Assembly (NCBI GenBank): GCA_026182355.1
Contig: JAPFBL010000105.1
Coordinates: 1,417,001 to 1,481,000, forward strand
Reading direction: 5' to 3'
DNA: 64,000 nt
DNA from: Hermatobates lingyangjiaoensis
Taxonomy: Eukaryota; Arthropoda; Insecta; Hemiptera; Hermatobatidae
Program-made: the position numbers and the translations under genes
The notes under the pieces: model-generated
What the model was told of the DNA's origin: nothing
The model's input: only the letters and a program-made list of their open reading frames with translations
Databases searched by the model: none
In this document: positions 54,142 through 63,016 of the stretch, in pieces
Layout of the letters: each line of letters opens with the position of its first letter
How positions within the stretch are numbered: the stretch's first letter is position 1

Positions 54142-56137
54142 CCCATCATCCCGCGAACCTTCACCCCTTCCTGCTTCTCATCCACTTGAGCAATTCATCA
54201 CTCTATTGCTGACTAAAGTCAGTAGCCCTTTATTTTTGAACTCCCTCAAACCCAAAGACAACCTTACTCATCTTGAACGTTTGGCCATCAATAGTTTGAC
54301 CCACAACCCTGATCTACTTATCATGCCGCCTGACAAAGGGTCCGCTGTTGTTCTTATGGACCGTGAAACCTACAGAGGAGAGGCCATGAGACATTTGAGC
54401 AACCGTGACTTCTACGAGCCTCTTGACACGAACCCTACCTCTCTCTTCCACACTAAACTCAGTGAGTTTATTCACAGTTCTGCCCTCCAGGAGGGACTTA
54501 CCCAAGAAGAAATCAAGTTGCTTATCCCCACTAATTACCGTTGTCCTGTCTTTTATTTACTTCCTAAAATCCATAAACCCTATAGAATGCCCGATCAGCC
54601 CCCTCCTGGCCGACCCATAGTTTCAAGCTATGGCTGTCTTACTGAGCGCATTTCAGCGTTCGTTGACGCCATTCTGCAGCCCATAGTTACCCAACTCCCC
54701 ACTTTCTGCAAAGACACCTTCCACTTCCTCCAAATACTCAATAACATCTCCCTACCGGAATCCCTGGAACACCCTCTCCTTCTAGCCACTATGGACGTCA
54801 CATCCCTGTACACGGTTATTGACCATGGCGAGGGTTTGGCGGCCCTACAGTGGTTCCTAGACAATAGACCCTTACCCCACATACCCTCCACCGCTTTTGT
54901 CCTTCAGCTAAGTTCCTTTGTCCTGCAGCACAATGTCTTCAGTTTTGAGGACCATTTATATCTTCAGACCAGAGGAACTGCTATGGGTACCAGAATGGCC
55001 CCTTCCTTTGCCAACCTTTACATGGCCAAACTTGAACAGGATTTCCTCTCGTCTCATGCCCTCCAACCCCTTGCCTACACCCGGTTCATTGATGATATAT
55101 TTTTCGTATGGCCTCATGGCAAAGATTCTCTGGAAACTTTTATTGAAGCCTTCAAAACTTCCTGTTCATCACTCAATTTCACCCACTCCTTCTCCTATAC
55201 CTCCTTAACCTTCCTAGATGTAGTAGTGTCCCTAAGCGGCAGGACCTTCACCACCTCCATACACACAAAACCTACCAATGCCCAACAATATCTACACTTC
55301 AATAGTTGTCACCCATCCCACACAAAAAAGTCCCTACCTCGTTCCCTCTCCATCCGCATACACCGTATTTGCAGTGACCTCTATCAACGACAGTGTCATA
55401 TCGACAAACTTAGGGAGAAATTCGTCCAGCGGGGCTACTCTCCCAGGTTTGTTGATAAACGCTTAATACCTGCCACCAATCAATATCTTCCTAGGACTGC
55501 CGCTGAACCCAACAGTTCTCCCTTCCTCGTAACTACTTTCTTTCCTGGGGTCCATAGGATCGGGAATATCATCAAGGACATTTTTCCTCTCCTGTCCTCT
55601 TCCCCCTCCACCTCCTCCGTCTTCCGAAAACCCCCTCGCCTGTCCTTCAGAAAGCCTCCCAATTTAGGAAACCTGTTTTCCCACAGATCCCTTGAAACTC
55701 CTGGGATTGGGGTGGTGCGTGCTGGTATGGAGAAATGCGGCCGTCGCCTCTGCCTTACCTGTCCTTTAGTTAACCCTTCACCTTTCTTCTCCTCACCAAC
55801 CAACTCTTTCCGCGTCCCACCTAACACCTCCTGCTCATCCAGGAATTGCGTCTACCGACTGAACTGTAGACAATGTGGAGCATTCTACATTGGTATGACT
55901 TCTACCAAGCTCAATGAGCGTTTGAACAACCATAGAGCTTCGGTCGGTCAGCGCAAACAGCTTCCTGTAGCTATCCATGCCAACAGCCATAACCTTTCTT
56001 TTAATGACTGCTTTTCTGTTCAAATCATTAAGCTAGTGACCACTGATGACCGTAGTTTGACATTAAGAGCGTCTGAGGAGGCCCACATATGGTTATTGGG
56101 GGCCCGATCAGATCCCGGTTTAAATCAGAAGCGTTAA
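54142..56137 (+). CDS. Penelope-like retroelement RT and GIY-YIG endonuclease (5-prime truncated)
   Basis: One uninterrupted frame of 688 codons counted from GTG at 54,071; recognisable protein begins after the (AT)n at about codon 25. Domains in that numbering: PPDKGSAVVLMD near 95, the conserved pre-RT box; LPKIHKPYRM and GRPIVSSYG near 170-190; motif A MDVTSLYTV at 241; motif B TRGTAMGTRMAPSFANLYM at 300; motif C FIDDIF at 339, with the catalytic Asp pair at 341-342; FLDVVVSL next. CGRRLCLTC at 556 and NCVYRLNCRQCGAFYIGMTS near 592-611 are the Cys-containing GIY-YIG domain typical of PLEs. The enzyme would copy element RNA into a nicked target. No stops or shifts are seen, so it is young or selected. 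The N-terminal part seen at 6.7, 43.4, 58.2, 58.7 and 59.5 kb is absent. No intron or start codon is evident. Confidence 0.95.
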
Positions 56138-56480
56138 CTTTTATTTGTTTTTCCTTTTATTTTTAACTTATATATTCATATTCATATATATATATTTTTT
56201 TTTATTATTTTATTATTATATATATATTTTTTTTTTATTATATATATTTTTTATTTTATTTATTTATTTTTTTTTTATTATTTCCTTTTTTATAATTTTT
56301 AATTTATAATTTTTAATTTTATAATTTTATCTATTGTTTTTGCTTTCTCCGTTCTCCGACGTTTAGTGCCTAGCTCCTTTTTTACGCTAGTGCTGCTCTC
56401 TTCGGTTGACTCTTTATTTCTTCATTCGCGCTCCGTTCTTCGACGTGGGGAGATCTCTCTCACTTCGTCCTCTCTACTAG
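56138..56480 (+). other. PLE 3-prime untranslated region
   Basis: T-rich low-complexity sequence (about 56,150-56,340) followed by CTCCGTTCTCCGACGTTTAG and CGCTCCGTTCTTCGACGTGG, two related copies about 80 bp apart. It joins the ORF to the ribozyme-like motif. The 67-codon frame here is not a gene. Confidence 0.75.
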
Positions 56481-56483
56481 TCT

Positions 56484-56530
56484 ACTCTCCTGATGACGAA
56501 CAACAGTTCGAAATATTGAATTCTGTAAGT
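56484..56530 (+). ncRNA. Hammerhead ribozyme-like motif at the PLE 3-prime end
   Basis: CUGAUGA (56,490-56,496), C, GAAC-AACA-GUUC as stem II, GAA, AUAU, U, GAAUUCUGUAAG. The core boxes are intact. Stem I near the core is weak (two pairs). The element continues about 70 bp to (AT)n at 56,582. PLEs are known to carry hammerheads at this position. Confidence 0.72.
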
Positions 56531-56579
56531 TTTCTTTGTATTCTCTTTTCTGTGTCGTGCTTTGTGTAATTTAAATTTT

Positions 56580-56581
<2 letters not shown>

Positions 56582-56611
<30 letters not shown>

Positions 56612-56612
56612 A
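56582..56612. repeat. (AT)n tract ending the PLE
   Basis: Alternating AT directly after GTAATTTAAATTTTT. Confidence 0.92.
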
Positions 56613-56614
56613 AC

Positions 56615-56852
56615 CTTGTAGATGGTGTCTATAGTTGGGTTTATTTGGGTTTCATTCGTCTTGCATTATGTTTATTTAGACAAAATTAAGTATAAAGTAT
56701 TAAGTTTACGTACATCTAATAAATTAGTGATGTCTAACAGTAATTTTCCTCAAAACATCCACGAACTCATTCTTTGAAGAAAAAAAACTAGCTAAAACGT
56801 TTGAAAAACTTCACAAAAAAGAGATACATGCAATCAGGAGGACTGATTTTAC

Positions 56853-56918
<66 letters not shown>

Positions 56919-57060
56919 TTAAAGTTTATTTTATAATACCATCAAAAATAATTAATTATAAAATTATTTATTGAATTGTGTACGGTTATTTTGGTATCAA
57001 GTCTGAATATACCTATAGAAGTTCATCTACTAATTTAAGATTATAGTAGAAACTCGTTAA
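56615..57060. other. No gene seen; contains a long (AT)n
   Basis: Pure (AT)n at about 56,856-56,914, otherwise AT-rich sequence with no motif. Confidence 0.6.
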
Positions 57061-57064
57061 TTAA

Positions 57065-57380
57065 AGATTTTAAAACTAAATGAAGATCTTTTTGCAGGCT
57101 GATGTAAGATTTTACTTGGCAAGGAAGTCGTCGCCTAAGGAAGCTGCATGCAAGGAGTGGACGCATTACCACAGCTGAATGGGTTCATTAAATTCGGCTT
57201 GGCACCTTTTTTTTGCATGGTCGTTTTAAACGTGGGACCTTGGCATTTGCACGCCTGGGGCTCGACAACCAATCAAAGCTACCGGTCGCTTCACACAGCC
57301 TGCCTGCTTCCCTGTACCATTGAAATCCCGGCTTTCCAGTATGCCTCTACGAAAAGCTCTTCGCACTCATATCACCTGGG
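57065..57380 (+). other. Less AT-rich patch with CCAAT-like motif
   Basis: Composition rises between 57,090 and 57,370. GACAACCAATCAAAGC is CCAAT-like, but no TATA or initiator can be placed. The 96-codon plus frame at 57,148-57,438 is not recognised. It could be a host first exon or an unknown element. Confidence 0.25.
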
Positions 57381-57787
57381 AAACAGGATAAACTATATAA
57401 ATATTAAGTTGAATTGTTTTATAGAGGATTTAAGATAATCATATTGATATAAATCATCTCTACAAGTCGTAAGCACTGATACGCAAGAGAAAAATGTGCT
57501 ATAACAAATGTGTGACTTAGCCAATTAAATCACCTTTCACTAAAGGTCAAGTCGATATCCTGAATGACTTTCCAAATGGCTTATATTATTTCAATAAGGT
57601 GTTTTAAGTTCACCTAAAACAAACTATGATAAAATAGAGATATTTATAGTACCCTTCAGCATAAAAGGCTTAAAATTTTTATATTTCCTTTTTATACAAA
57701 ATACTTTGCTCTTGATGACATATTTAGAAGGTCCAGAGCATTTTTTTGTTGTTCTTGTTTTGATATATATATATATATATATATATA

Positions 57788-57911
57788 ACTTTAAATTACA
57801 CAAAACACGACACAGAAAAAAGAATAAACAGAACACTTACAGAATTCAATATTTCGAACTGTTGTTCGTCATCAGGAGTAGACTAGAAGAGAGGACGAAG
57901 TGAGAGAGATC

Positions 57912-57930
<19 letters not shown>
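57788..57930 (-). repeat. Inverted second copy of the PLE 3-prime end
   Basis: Inverse of 56,459-56,580 (for example ACACAAAACACGACACAGAA against TTCTGTGTCGTGCTTTGTGT) almost without change, bounded by (AT)n on both sides. With the first copy it makes a 1.2-kb-spaced inverted pair. Confidence 0.92.
57838..57880 (-). ncRNA. Hammerhead ribozyme-like motif, inverted copy
   Basis: Same core as 56,484-56,530: CUGAUGA (inverse of 57,869-57,875), GAAC-AACA-GUUC, GAA, AUAU, U. Confidence 0.72.

Positions 57931-57945
<15 letters not shown>
57912..57945. repeat. (AT)n tract
   Basis: Alternating AT between two PLE ends. Confidence 0.92.
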
Positions 57946-57946
<1 letters not shown>

Positions 57947-57949
57947 AGA

Positions 57950-58182
57950 TTCAACATGAACACATGAAATAATAATCAATGATCAAACCACAATATGAAA
58001 TAGGAAAAAAAAGAGAATATGAAATTGGAAAACCTTTCAACTGTAACAAGCGGTCCTCGTCAGAGTCAAAAACCGAACTGGGTTTTTAGGTCAAGCGACA
58101 ACCACTTTTTAGGCTTAAAAGATCTTAGTCTGTTTTCCCATTTTATATTGTGGTTTGATCATTGATATATATATATATATAT
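57950..58182. repeat. Family A ribozyme palindrome, decayed
   Basis: CAATGATCAAACCACAATAT is mirrored by ATATTGTGGTTTGATCATTG. The left arm has CUGACGAGGACCGCUUGUUA but has lost the AGAUCU/AGUC part. The right arm keeps AGAUCUUAGUC but has lost the CUGANGA box. The outer tail lies on the left and (AT)n on the right. Confidence 0.75.
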
Positions 58183-58186
58183 TAGT

Positions 58187-58275
58187 ATAGGTTGGCAGCA
58201 AATCTTCTTGGGGGCGTATTTTGTTGAACTGTACCGCAGCTTCGGCATTTACGACTTTCAAACTAACTTTTATTT
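58187..58275 (-). pseudogene. PLE N-terminal fragment
   Basis: Minus strand: VSLKVVNAEAAVQFNKIRPQ, then EDLLPTYTN, ending at (AT)n on the low-coordinate side. It resembles the 43.4-kb peptide and is truncated at its N-terminal side. Confidence 0.78.
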
Positions 58276-58279
58276 ATAT

Positions 58280-58580
58280 TCATTAATTTAATTTCAAATT
58301 ATTGAAACTGTTTTATTGTTTTAAAATTTTAAAATTTCCAAATTTTGTAAAATGTAAGATTAAAAATTTCCAACATGACAATGACTATTGCATATTCGAA
58401 AGTTTGTGTTTATCCAATGGTGTAGTAAGTTATGTTAATTCTTTATCTGTGATGTTAGTCTTTCAGTTGTATTAAAACTGTTGATATTTATCAAAGTTTT
58501 TCAAAAAAATTGTCTCACTGTCCTTTGGACAACTTATTTGGGAATGACCACCATCTATTCGTAAGACTGTCAGGAGACTG
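58280..58580. other. No gene seen
   Basis: AT-rich spacer between two inverted PLE fragments. Confidence 0.5.
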
Positions 58581-58585
58581 GAATA

Positions 58586-58630
58586 ACTTAGTTTGAAAGT
58601 CGTAAATGCCGATGCTGGAGTACATTTCAA
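58586..58630 (+). pseudogene. PLE N-terminal fragment, inverted relative to 58.2 kb
   Basis: AGTTTGAAAGTCGTAAATGC, then CGATGCTGGAGTACATTTCA, is the inverse of 58,223-58,270 and reads LKVVNADAGVHFN before (AT)n. Confidence 0.72.
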
Positions 58631-58654
58631 CAATATATATATATATATTCGTAT

Positions 58655-58811
58655 ATTTGGGGAACAGTCCTTCATTTATACATGTGAGATTAAATTTTCT
58701 GCCCACTTTTGTCTTAATTAGTTTTCTGGATATCTTTTCCAAATCTCGAAGTCTTACTTTCATTTCTTTAGGAACTAGGTGTAATAACTCACCATATGTT
58801 TTGTTGTCCAT
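58655..58811 (-). pseudogene. PLE N-terminal fragment with start codon
   Basis: ATG (inverse of 58,809-58,811) opens MDNKTYGELLHLVPKEMKVR, then LRDLEKISRKLIKTKVGRK and CINEGLFPKYTNIY, ending at (AT)n. The start lies 13 bases after the ribozyme-like motif on the same strand, so the natural order is ribozyme, ATG, N-terminal domain. The frame is also open through the ribozyme. Confidence 0.78.
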
Positions 58812-58823
58812 TTTTTTATTTTT

Positions 58824-58859
58824 ACCGACGTTTCGGTCTTCTTCGACCATCTACTGGGT
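58824..58859 (-). ncRNA. Hammerhead-like motif 5-prime of a PLE ORF start
   Basis: Minus strand: ACC, CAGUAGA (two changes from CUGAUGA), U, GGUC-GAAGAA-GACC, GAA, the palindrome ACGU, C, GGU. Stem I (ACC/GGU), stem II and stem III are perfect; the CUGA box is altered identically in the copy at 59.26 kb. Confidence 0.62.
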
Positions 58860-58900
58860 GTTTTTAGAACACATACTATTTTAAACTATTTAACATTTTT

Positions 58901-59217
58901 TTATATTTTTTTTTATATTTTATATTTTTTAACAATACCGAAATACTATATCAAGCACGCGATACAGCAGATTAGGTATTGTAGAGGCCCTGAATATTTT
59001 GGAAAAGAGACCCAGTATCAATAATCAAACTGCAAGTTTTGCAAACATATTGAAGTTGCACATGGGACAGTTCCAACCTCAACATATAGGAAATTCAACA
59101 AGGAATGAAGAAACTGAAGACACACCTGTGTGTGTATAACAGGAATTGCAACCTGCCAGTTTAATAGTTTACATTTATATTTTGTTAGTCGAGCGTTAAC
59201 ATTTAGTTTTTGTTAAA
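58901..59217. other. Spacer of the inverted PLE pair
   Basis: About 315 bp of moderately AT-rich sequence with no motif recognised. It has no PLE coding sequence. Confidence 0.5.
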
Positions 59218-59440
59218 AATGTTATATAGTTTAAAATAGTATGTGTTCTAAAATCACCCAGTAGATGGTCGAAGAAGACCGAAACGTCGGTAAAAATAAA
59301 AAATGGACAACAAAACATATGGTGAGTTATTACACCTAGTTCCTAAAGAAATGAAAGTAAGACTTCGAGATTTGGAAAAGAAATCCAGAAAACTATCTAA
59401 GACAAAAGTGGGCAGAAAATTTAATCTCACATATATATAT
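59218..59440 (+). repeat. Right arm of the inverted PLE 5-prime unit
   Basis: Contains the ribozyme-like motif (59,256-59,291), ATG at 59,303 and MDNKTYGELLHLVPKEMKVR, then LRDLEKKSRKLSKTKVGRKF, before (AT)n. Confidence 0.9.
59256..59291 (+). ncRNA. Hammerhead-like motif 5-prime of a PLE ORF start, second copy
   Basis: ACC, CAGUAGA, U, GGUC-GAAGAA-GACC, GAA, ACGU, C, GGU. Same as 58,824-58,859, including the altered CUGA box. Confidence 0.62.
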
Positions 59441-59594
59441 ACAGGTTTGATTAAATAATACGCCATATTTACGGTTGACTAGTTTCCTTGTGTATTTCTC
59501 AAGGGATCTGAAATACATATTCAGATCCCTTGAGAAATACACAAGGAAACTAGTCAACCGTAAATATGGCGTATTATTTAATCAAACCTGTATA
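59438..59594. repeat. Perfect 75-bp inverted repeat of PLE N-terminal sequence
   Basis: ACAGGTTTGATTAAATAATA at the left is mirrored by TATTATTTAATCAAACCTGT at the right, around a 7-base centre (ATACATA). The right arm reads RSLEKYTRKLVNRKYGVLFN, then QTCINEGLLPKYINIY on plus and ends at (AT)n near 59,620. Confidence 0.93.
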
Positions 59595-59625
59595 AATGAA
59601 GGACTGCTTCCTAAATATATCAATA
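59520..59625 (+). pseudogene. PLE N-terminal fragment
   Basis: RSLEKYTRKLVNRKYGVLFN and QTCINEGLLPKYINIY match the fragment at 6.7 kb. It is truncated at the palindrome centre and at (AT)n, with no RT following. Confidence 0.8.
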
Positions 59626-59639
59626 TATATATATATATA

Positions 59640-59905
59640 ACCAATTAGATGAAACGATTCTTCAAACTGAGTATATTAGAATTTTCAAAACACACAGAAA
59701 AGGAATCACTGAACTCACTACTATATGTCGATGTCCTCGTCATCAGGAATAGTTCTCAATCGCTCCAAAGGCTGACAACGAGTGACTTGGCGTTCAAATA
59801 GAAGCACTCAAACAGTGAAGCCAACTTTTGGAGGAAAGGGAGACAAGGAAGATAAAGAAATAAAAGCTAAATAAAAATTAAATGAATGAAAACATTATAT
59901 ATATA
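59640..59905 (-). repeat. PLE 3-prime end, minus strand
   Basis: Bounded by (AT)n on both sides. The order CTCCAAAAGTTGGCTTCAC, then GATTGAGAACTATTC, ribozyme-like motif, TTCAGTGATTCC matches the layout of the 40.97-kb end. Confidence 0.7.
59708..59760 (-). ncRNA. Hammerhead-like motif (family D, one core change)
   Basis: Minus strand: GAACU, AUUC, CUGAUGA (inverse of 59,740-59,746), C, GA-GGACA-UC, GAC (GAA altered), AUAU, A, GUAGUG, AGUUC. GAACU/AGUUC gives a 5-bp distal stem I, as in the 6.55-kb copy. Confidence 0.6.
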
Positions 59906-60039
59906 TATATCTAATTGGAATATATACCATCTTTTTTTTTTGTTTATGTGTTTAAACCGATCCCTAGTAGGTTAAAAAAGTTAGTCCTTACAGTCTTTTT
60001 GTTTGATCGGTGATTCTACATTAGAGCATTCCTAAATTT

Positions 60040-60255
60040 TGCCTAACTCACATGTATTTAAAGTAGGGGTCTTTAACGAGTACCTGACATCGCACAGGCT
60101 CGGGACCAACGGTTTAACATCCTCTCCGAGGGACGAAACGCTCAGATTTATTTACCTCTCAAGTGAATAAATTGAGGGCCAGAGTGGGTATCGAACCACG
60201 GGCACACCAGTTCAGAGGCGAGCGCCTTAACCACGGAGTTAACTTTGTCCCTTAC
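60040..60255 (-). repeat. tRNA-derived SINE
   Basis: Minus strand: GGGACAAAGTTAACTCCGTG (A-box part GTTAACTCCGTGG), then CCGTGGTTCGATACCCACTC (B-box), then CCGAGCCTGTGCGATGTCAG and TACTCGTTAAAGACCCCTAC. It is close to the 16-kb copy and has the better B-box. Confidence 0.85.
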
Positions 60256-60259
60256 CATA

Positions 60260-62430
60260 AATCTAAGAGAATTTACTTCTAATAAATCCGTACTCGGGCA
60301 CTATTGCAAGTTCAAATAAAACTTTAAAATACTATTTTGATTTTATTTTCATCCGTTTCATAAGCAGAAGTAGAAATTTAATAAATAAGAAAAAAACATG
60401 ATACTTTTACATTAATTTAAGCTAACAATGATAACAGTGCTAAACCTTCCATTAAACTGTCCACATGCATAAATCTACTATATGTAATTAAATATGGAAT
60501 TTATGTTGAGTTATTCTTAGTTATAGCAAAATAAAAAAATAGAAAAAAGAATCTTAGTAAAAAAGATCAAGTATGTTGAATAGTGTGTTAGGGATATCAG
60601 AAAGTTAATGGCCCTGAACTTAAGCCGAAATACTTGCCTTCTGATAGCCGTGATCTTAGCCTTGTTGATTATAGGTTAGCTCGAATTTGGCAAGACGATT
60701 ATATAGGAAACAAAGCCAACGTTCGATCCATTTATCTATAACTTACTCTCTAATCGATGCCGATCTCAAGGAATTCAATGTCTTCTACATGCGTTGTCTG
60801 TGCCATCATACATTCCATATGTGTTTTCAATTAGCAGAAATAAAGTAAATCTGTCATTAAATGGCATAGAAGTGTATATATATATTTAAAAAAAATTATT
60901 TTATGTTTATAATCTGTTAATATTAAATTTGATTACATGTTTTATGAAACTAATAGCCTCAGCTTCACTTCTCTGAACATACTTTTTTGTTGTTTTTTTA
61001 AGTGAAGTAGGACTTGTTAAAATTGTGCACATTTCATAGAAACGTGTTTCCATTCACTCTAATACATAAAGCCTACCTTTGAATATATAGTTGTACACAT
61101 AAATTTATCCAGAATAATGTTAATTATTTAAATTAATCCAGTAACATTGCTCGTCTATAACTTAAAGAAGTGCGAAATGGCGACTAAGCCAAACTTTCCC
61201 CCTGAACTAAAGGAGTAAACCATAAGTGTGGCAGTTGGGTATAACAATCATTGATTAACGTACACTTCTTAAATTAATGAATTTATTTTTATGTGGCTCT
61301 ATCCATTTTTAAACTGCAACGAAAATGTAATAATGCTTATAACACTAGCTGACAAGTTCTTTCAGATGAGACATTTCGTCTTTTTAATCCTTATATTCCA
61401 AATTCCTAAAATGTTGATCATAGAAATTTATATCACATAAATACTGTTCCCCATGTTTCAAAACTAGAAAATTGACCTTACCTCAATAATATATGTTTGT
61501 TAAATTTGATTATGTGTCAAACAGTGTGACGTGAGTGTTTAAAATACTTTTAATAGAGTCCTTCCAGTATGTGTATAATTTTCGGGAAAAGCTACATATC
61601 ACACCGTTTGATGGATGAAATTCTTATTGTTCCCAAAAATGGTCATTACAGTTCATGGCAGTTTTGGGCAATATTGTATTGTGGGTAGGTCATTTTTAAG
61701 TCAGTAAATGGCCTTTATCAACATAATCTGAGGAGTACCTACATCTACCTTTTTTTTATGCAAAAAATCTCGTGATAACTACTATCTGCAATTGCAACAA
61801 ATTAAATTTATCTGCACAAGGTTTTAGTACCATACAAGTTATTAAATATACCGTATCGAGTTTTGTTCAACATTTTTCAATATACTCATTCATAGATTTC
61901 ATATCTTTAGTGGAAACAATTTATTTGGTGTGTAACTATAGAATAGCATAACTTATGTAATCAGCAAGCCATTAAAAATAATTTAGGTCTAAAAGAATGA
62001 TTCTAATTGTTTGGTTACTCTCAGAACTAAATTATTAAAGCTGACTTTAATTGTGCAGTTCTTGTGTACACAATTAATACTTCAAGGTCACTTGAGCTTT
62101 ATCTTCCTTACATCCACAGTGACGAAGGAACAAATTTGCATTTGCTGCTTTATCTTGTTATTCCGGTACAAGAAAATTACTCACTAATATAAAAAAGAGT
62201 ACTGTTATTCGCACATCTGCTAATATAGGGGTTCAATAAATATAATTAAAACACGTAAAATTTATACTTCTTAGAGAAATATATCAGAGAAGATGCATGA
62301 AGTTGACAACCAACTGGCTTCTGACTGCTTTCACACGTGGAGACCACGAGACCGTTTTATTGGGCTTATTCATTTTTACTATACTATAATTTTTTCAGAT
62401 ACAATCAGAATTTTATTCAATCACTAGCAA
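60260..62430. other. AT-rich stretch without recognisable genes
   Basis: 61,580-61,680 (TTTGATGGATGAAATTC, CCCAAAAATGGTCATTAC) loosely recalls family R. Nothing else was recognised. Confidence 0.5.
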
Positions 62431-62436
62431 ACGTAC

Positions 62437-62752
62437 CCGTCTTTGACGGAATCAAAAATTCTATTTTACTTGGTATTCCAAAATATCAATTATAGTATTA
62501 TACTAATACTACAATTAGAAGTTATAGAATAAAAGAAAATACCATTATTAGTACAGTGCTAAACAAATGCCTCTGTATACAAAGATTAGATTTTAAGTTA
62601 GACATACACAAATCTACAATCAATGTTTCAGCTTTATATCTCTTATGGTGGCAATATTTTGTGGACGAACCGACAGACAGAAATTATTCTAAGGGTACAT
62701 GTGGCTACTCTGAAGTATGAAACGTAAAGAAAACTTAAAATGAGTTAGTTCT
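62437..62752 (-). mobile_element. Short Helitron deletion derivative
   Basis: Minus strand: left end TTAGAACTAACTCATTTTAA, CTTTACGTTTCATAC, TTTCTGTCTGTCGGTTCGTC, then a jump to the last 170 bp (CAGAGGCATTTGT...), hairpin CCGTCAAAGACGG and CTAG at 62,437. Both ends are present in about 316 bp; the 1 kb between them, including the helicase, is gone. Confidence 0.82.
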
Positions 62753-62778
62753 AATTAACGTGCTCCCAGTCAAAAGCT

Positions 62779-62893
62779 AGCACGCAAGCCACTGGGCTAC
62801 TCTGGTTCCATACCTTACTTTATTACCAGTGTTTATATTACGCAAATATTCAATTAAAAAAAATATTTTTGTTGTATTTATTTATAATACATT
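62779..62893 (-). repeat. tRNA-like unit, copy 1 of a direct duplication
   Basis: CACGCAAGCCACTGGGCTAC, TCTGGTTCCATACCTTACTT, then ATTACCAGTGTTTATATTA. On minus, GAGTAGCCCAGTGGCTTGCG resembles a tRNA 5-prime part with an A-box (TAGCCCAGTGG). No B-box is visible. Confidence 0.7.
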
Positions 62894-62912
62894 TGCACTA
62901 CTGTCATCGGCG

Positions 62913-63016
62913 ATCACGCAAGCCACTGGGCTACTCTGGTCCCATACCTTACATTATTACCAGTGTATTTATTAAGTAAATATTAAATTAAAAAAAAGTT
63001 TATAGTTATATATAAT
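62913..63016 (-). repeat. tRNA-like unit, copy 2
   Basis: CACGCAAGCCACTGGGCTAC, TCTGGTCCCATACCTTACAT, then ATTACCAGTGTATTTATTA. About 85 percent like copy 1 by eye. It directly abuts the Helitron end at 63,017. Confidence 0.7.

Larger units (their letters stand above)
58655..58900 (-). repeat. Left arm of a 230-bp inverted repeat (PLE 5-prime unit)
   Basis: Nearly identical in inverse to 59,218-59,440, covering AATAGTATGTGTTCTAAAA, the ribozyme-like motif and the ORF start. Confidence 0.9.

Noticed and set aside
54314..56023. Several frames antisense to or shifted within the PLE RT ORF
   Set aside because: They are shadows of the 54,142-56,137 ORF, which has the conserved RT and GIY-YIG motifs.
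56366..56569. 67-codon frame after the PLE ORF
   Set aside because: It lies in the element 3-prime region and reads through the ribozyme-like motif. Not a protein.
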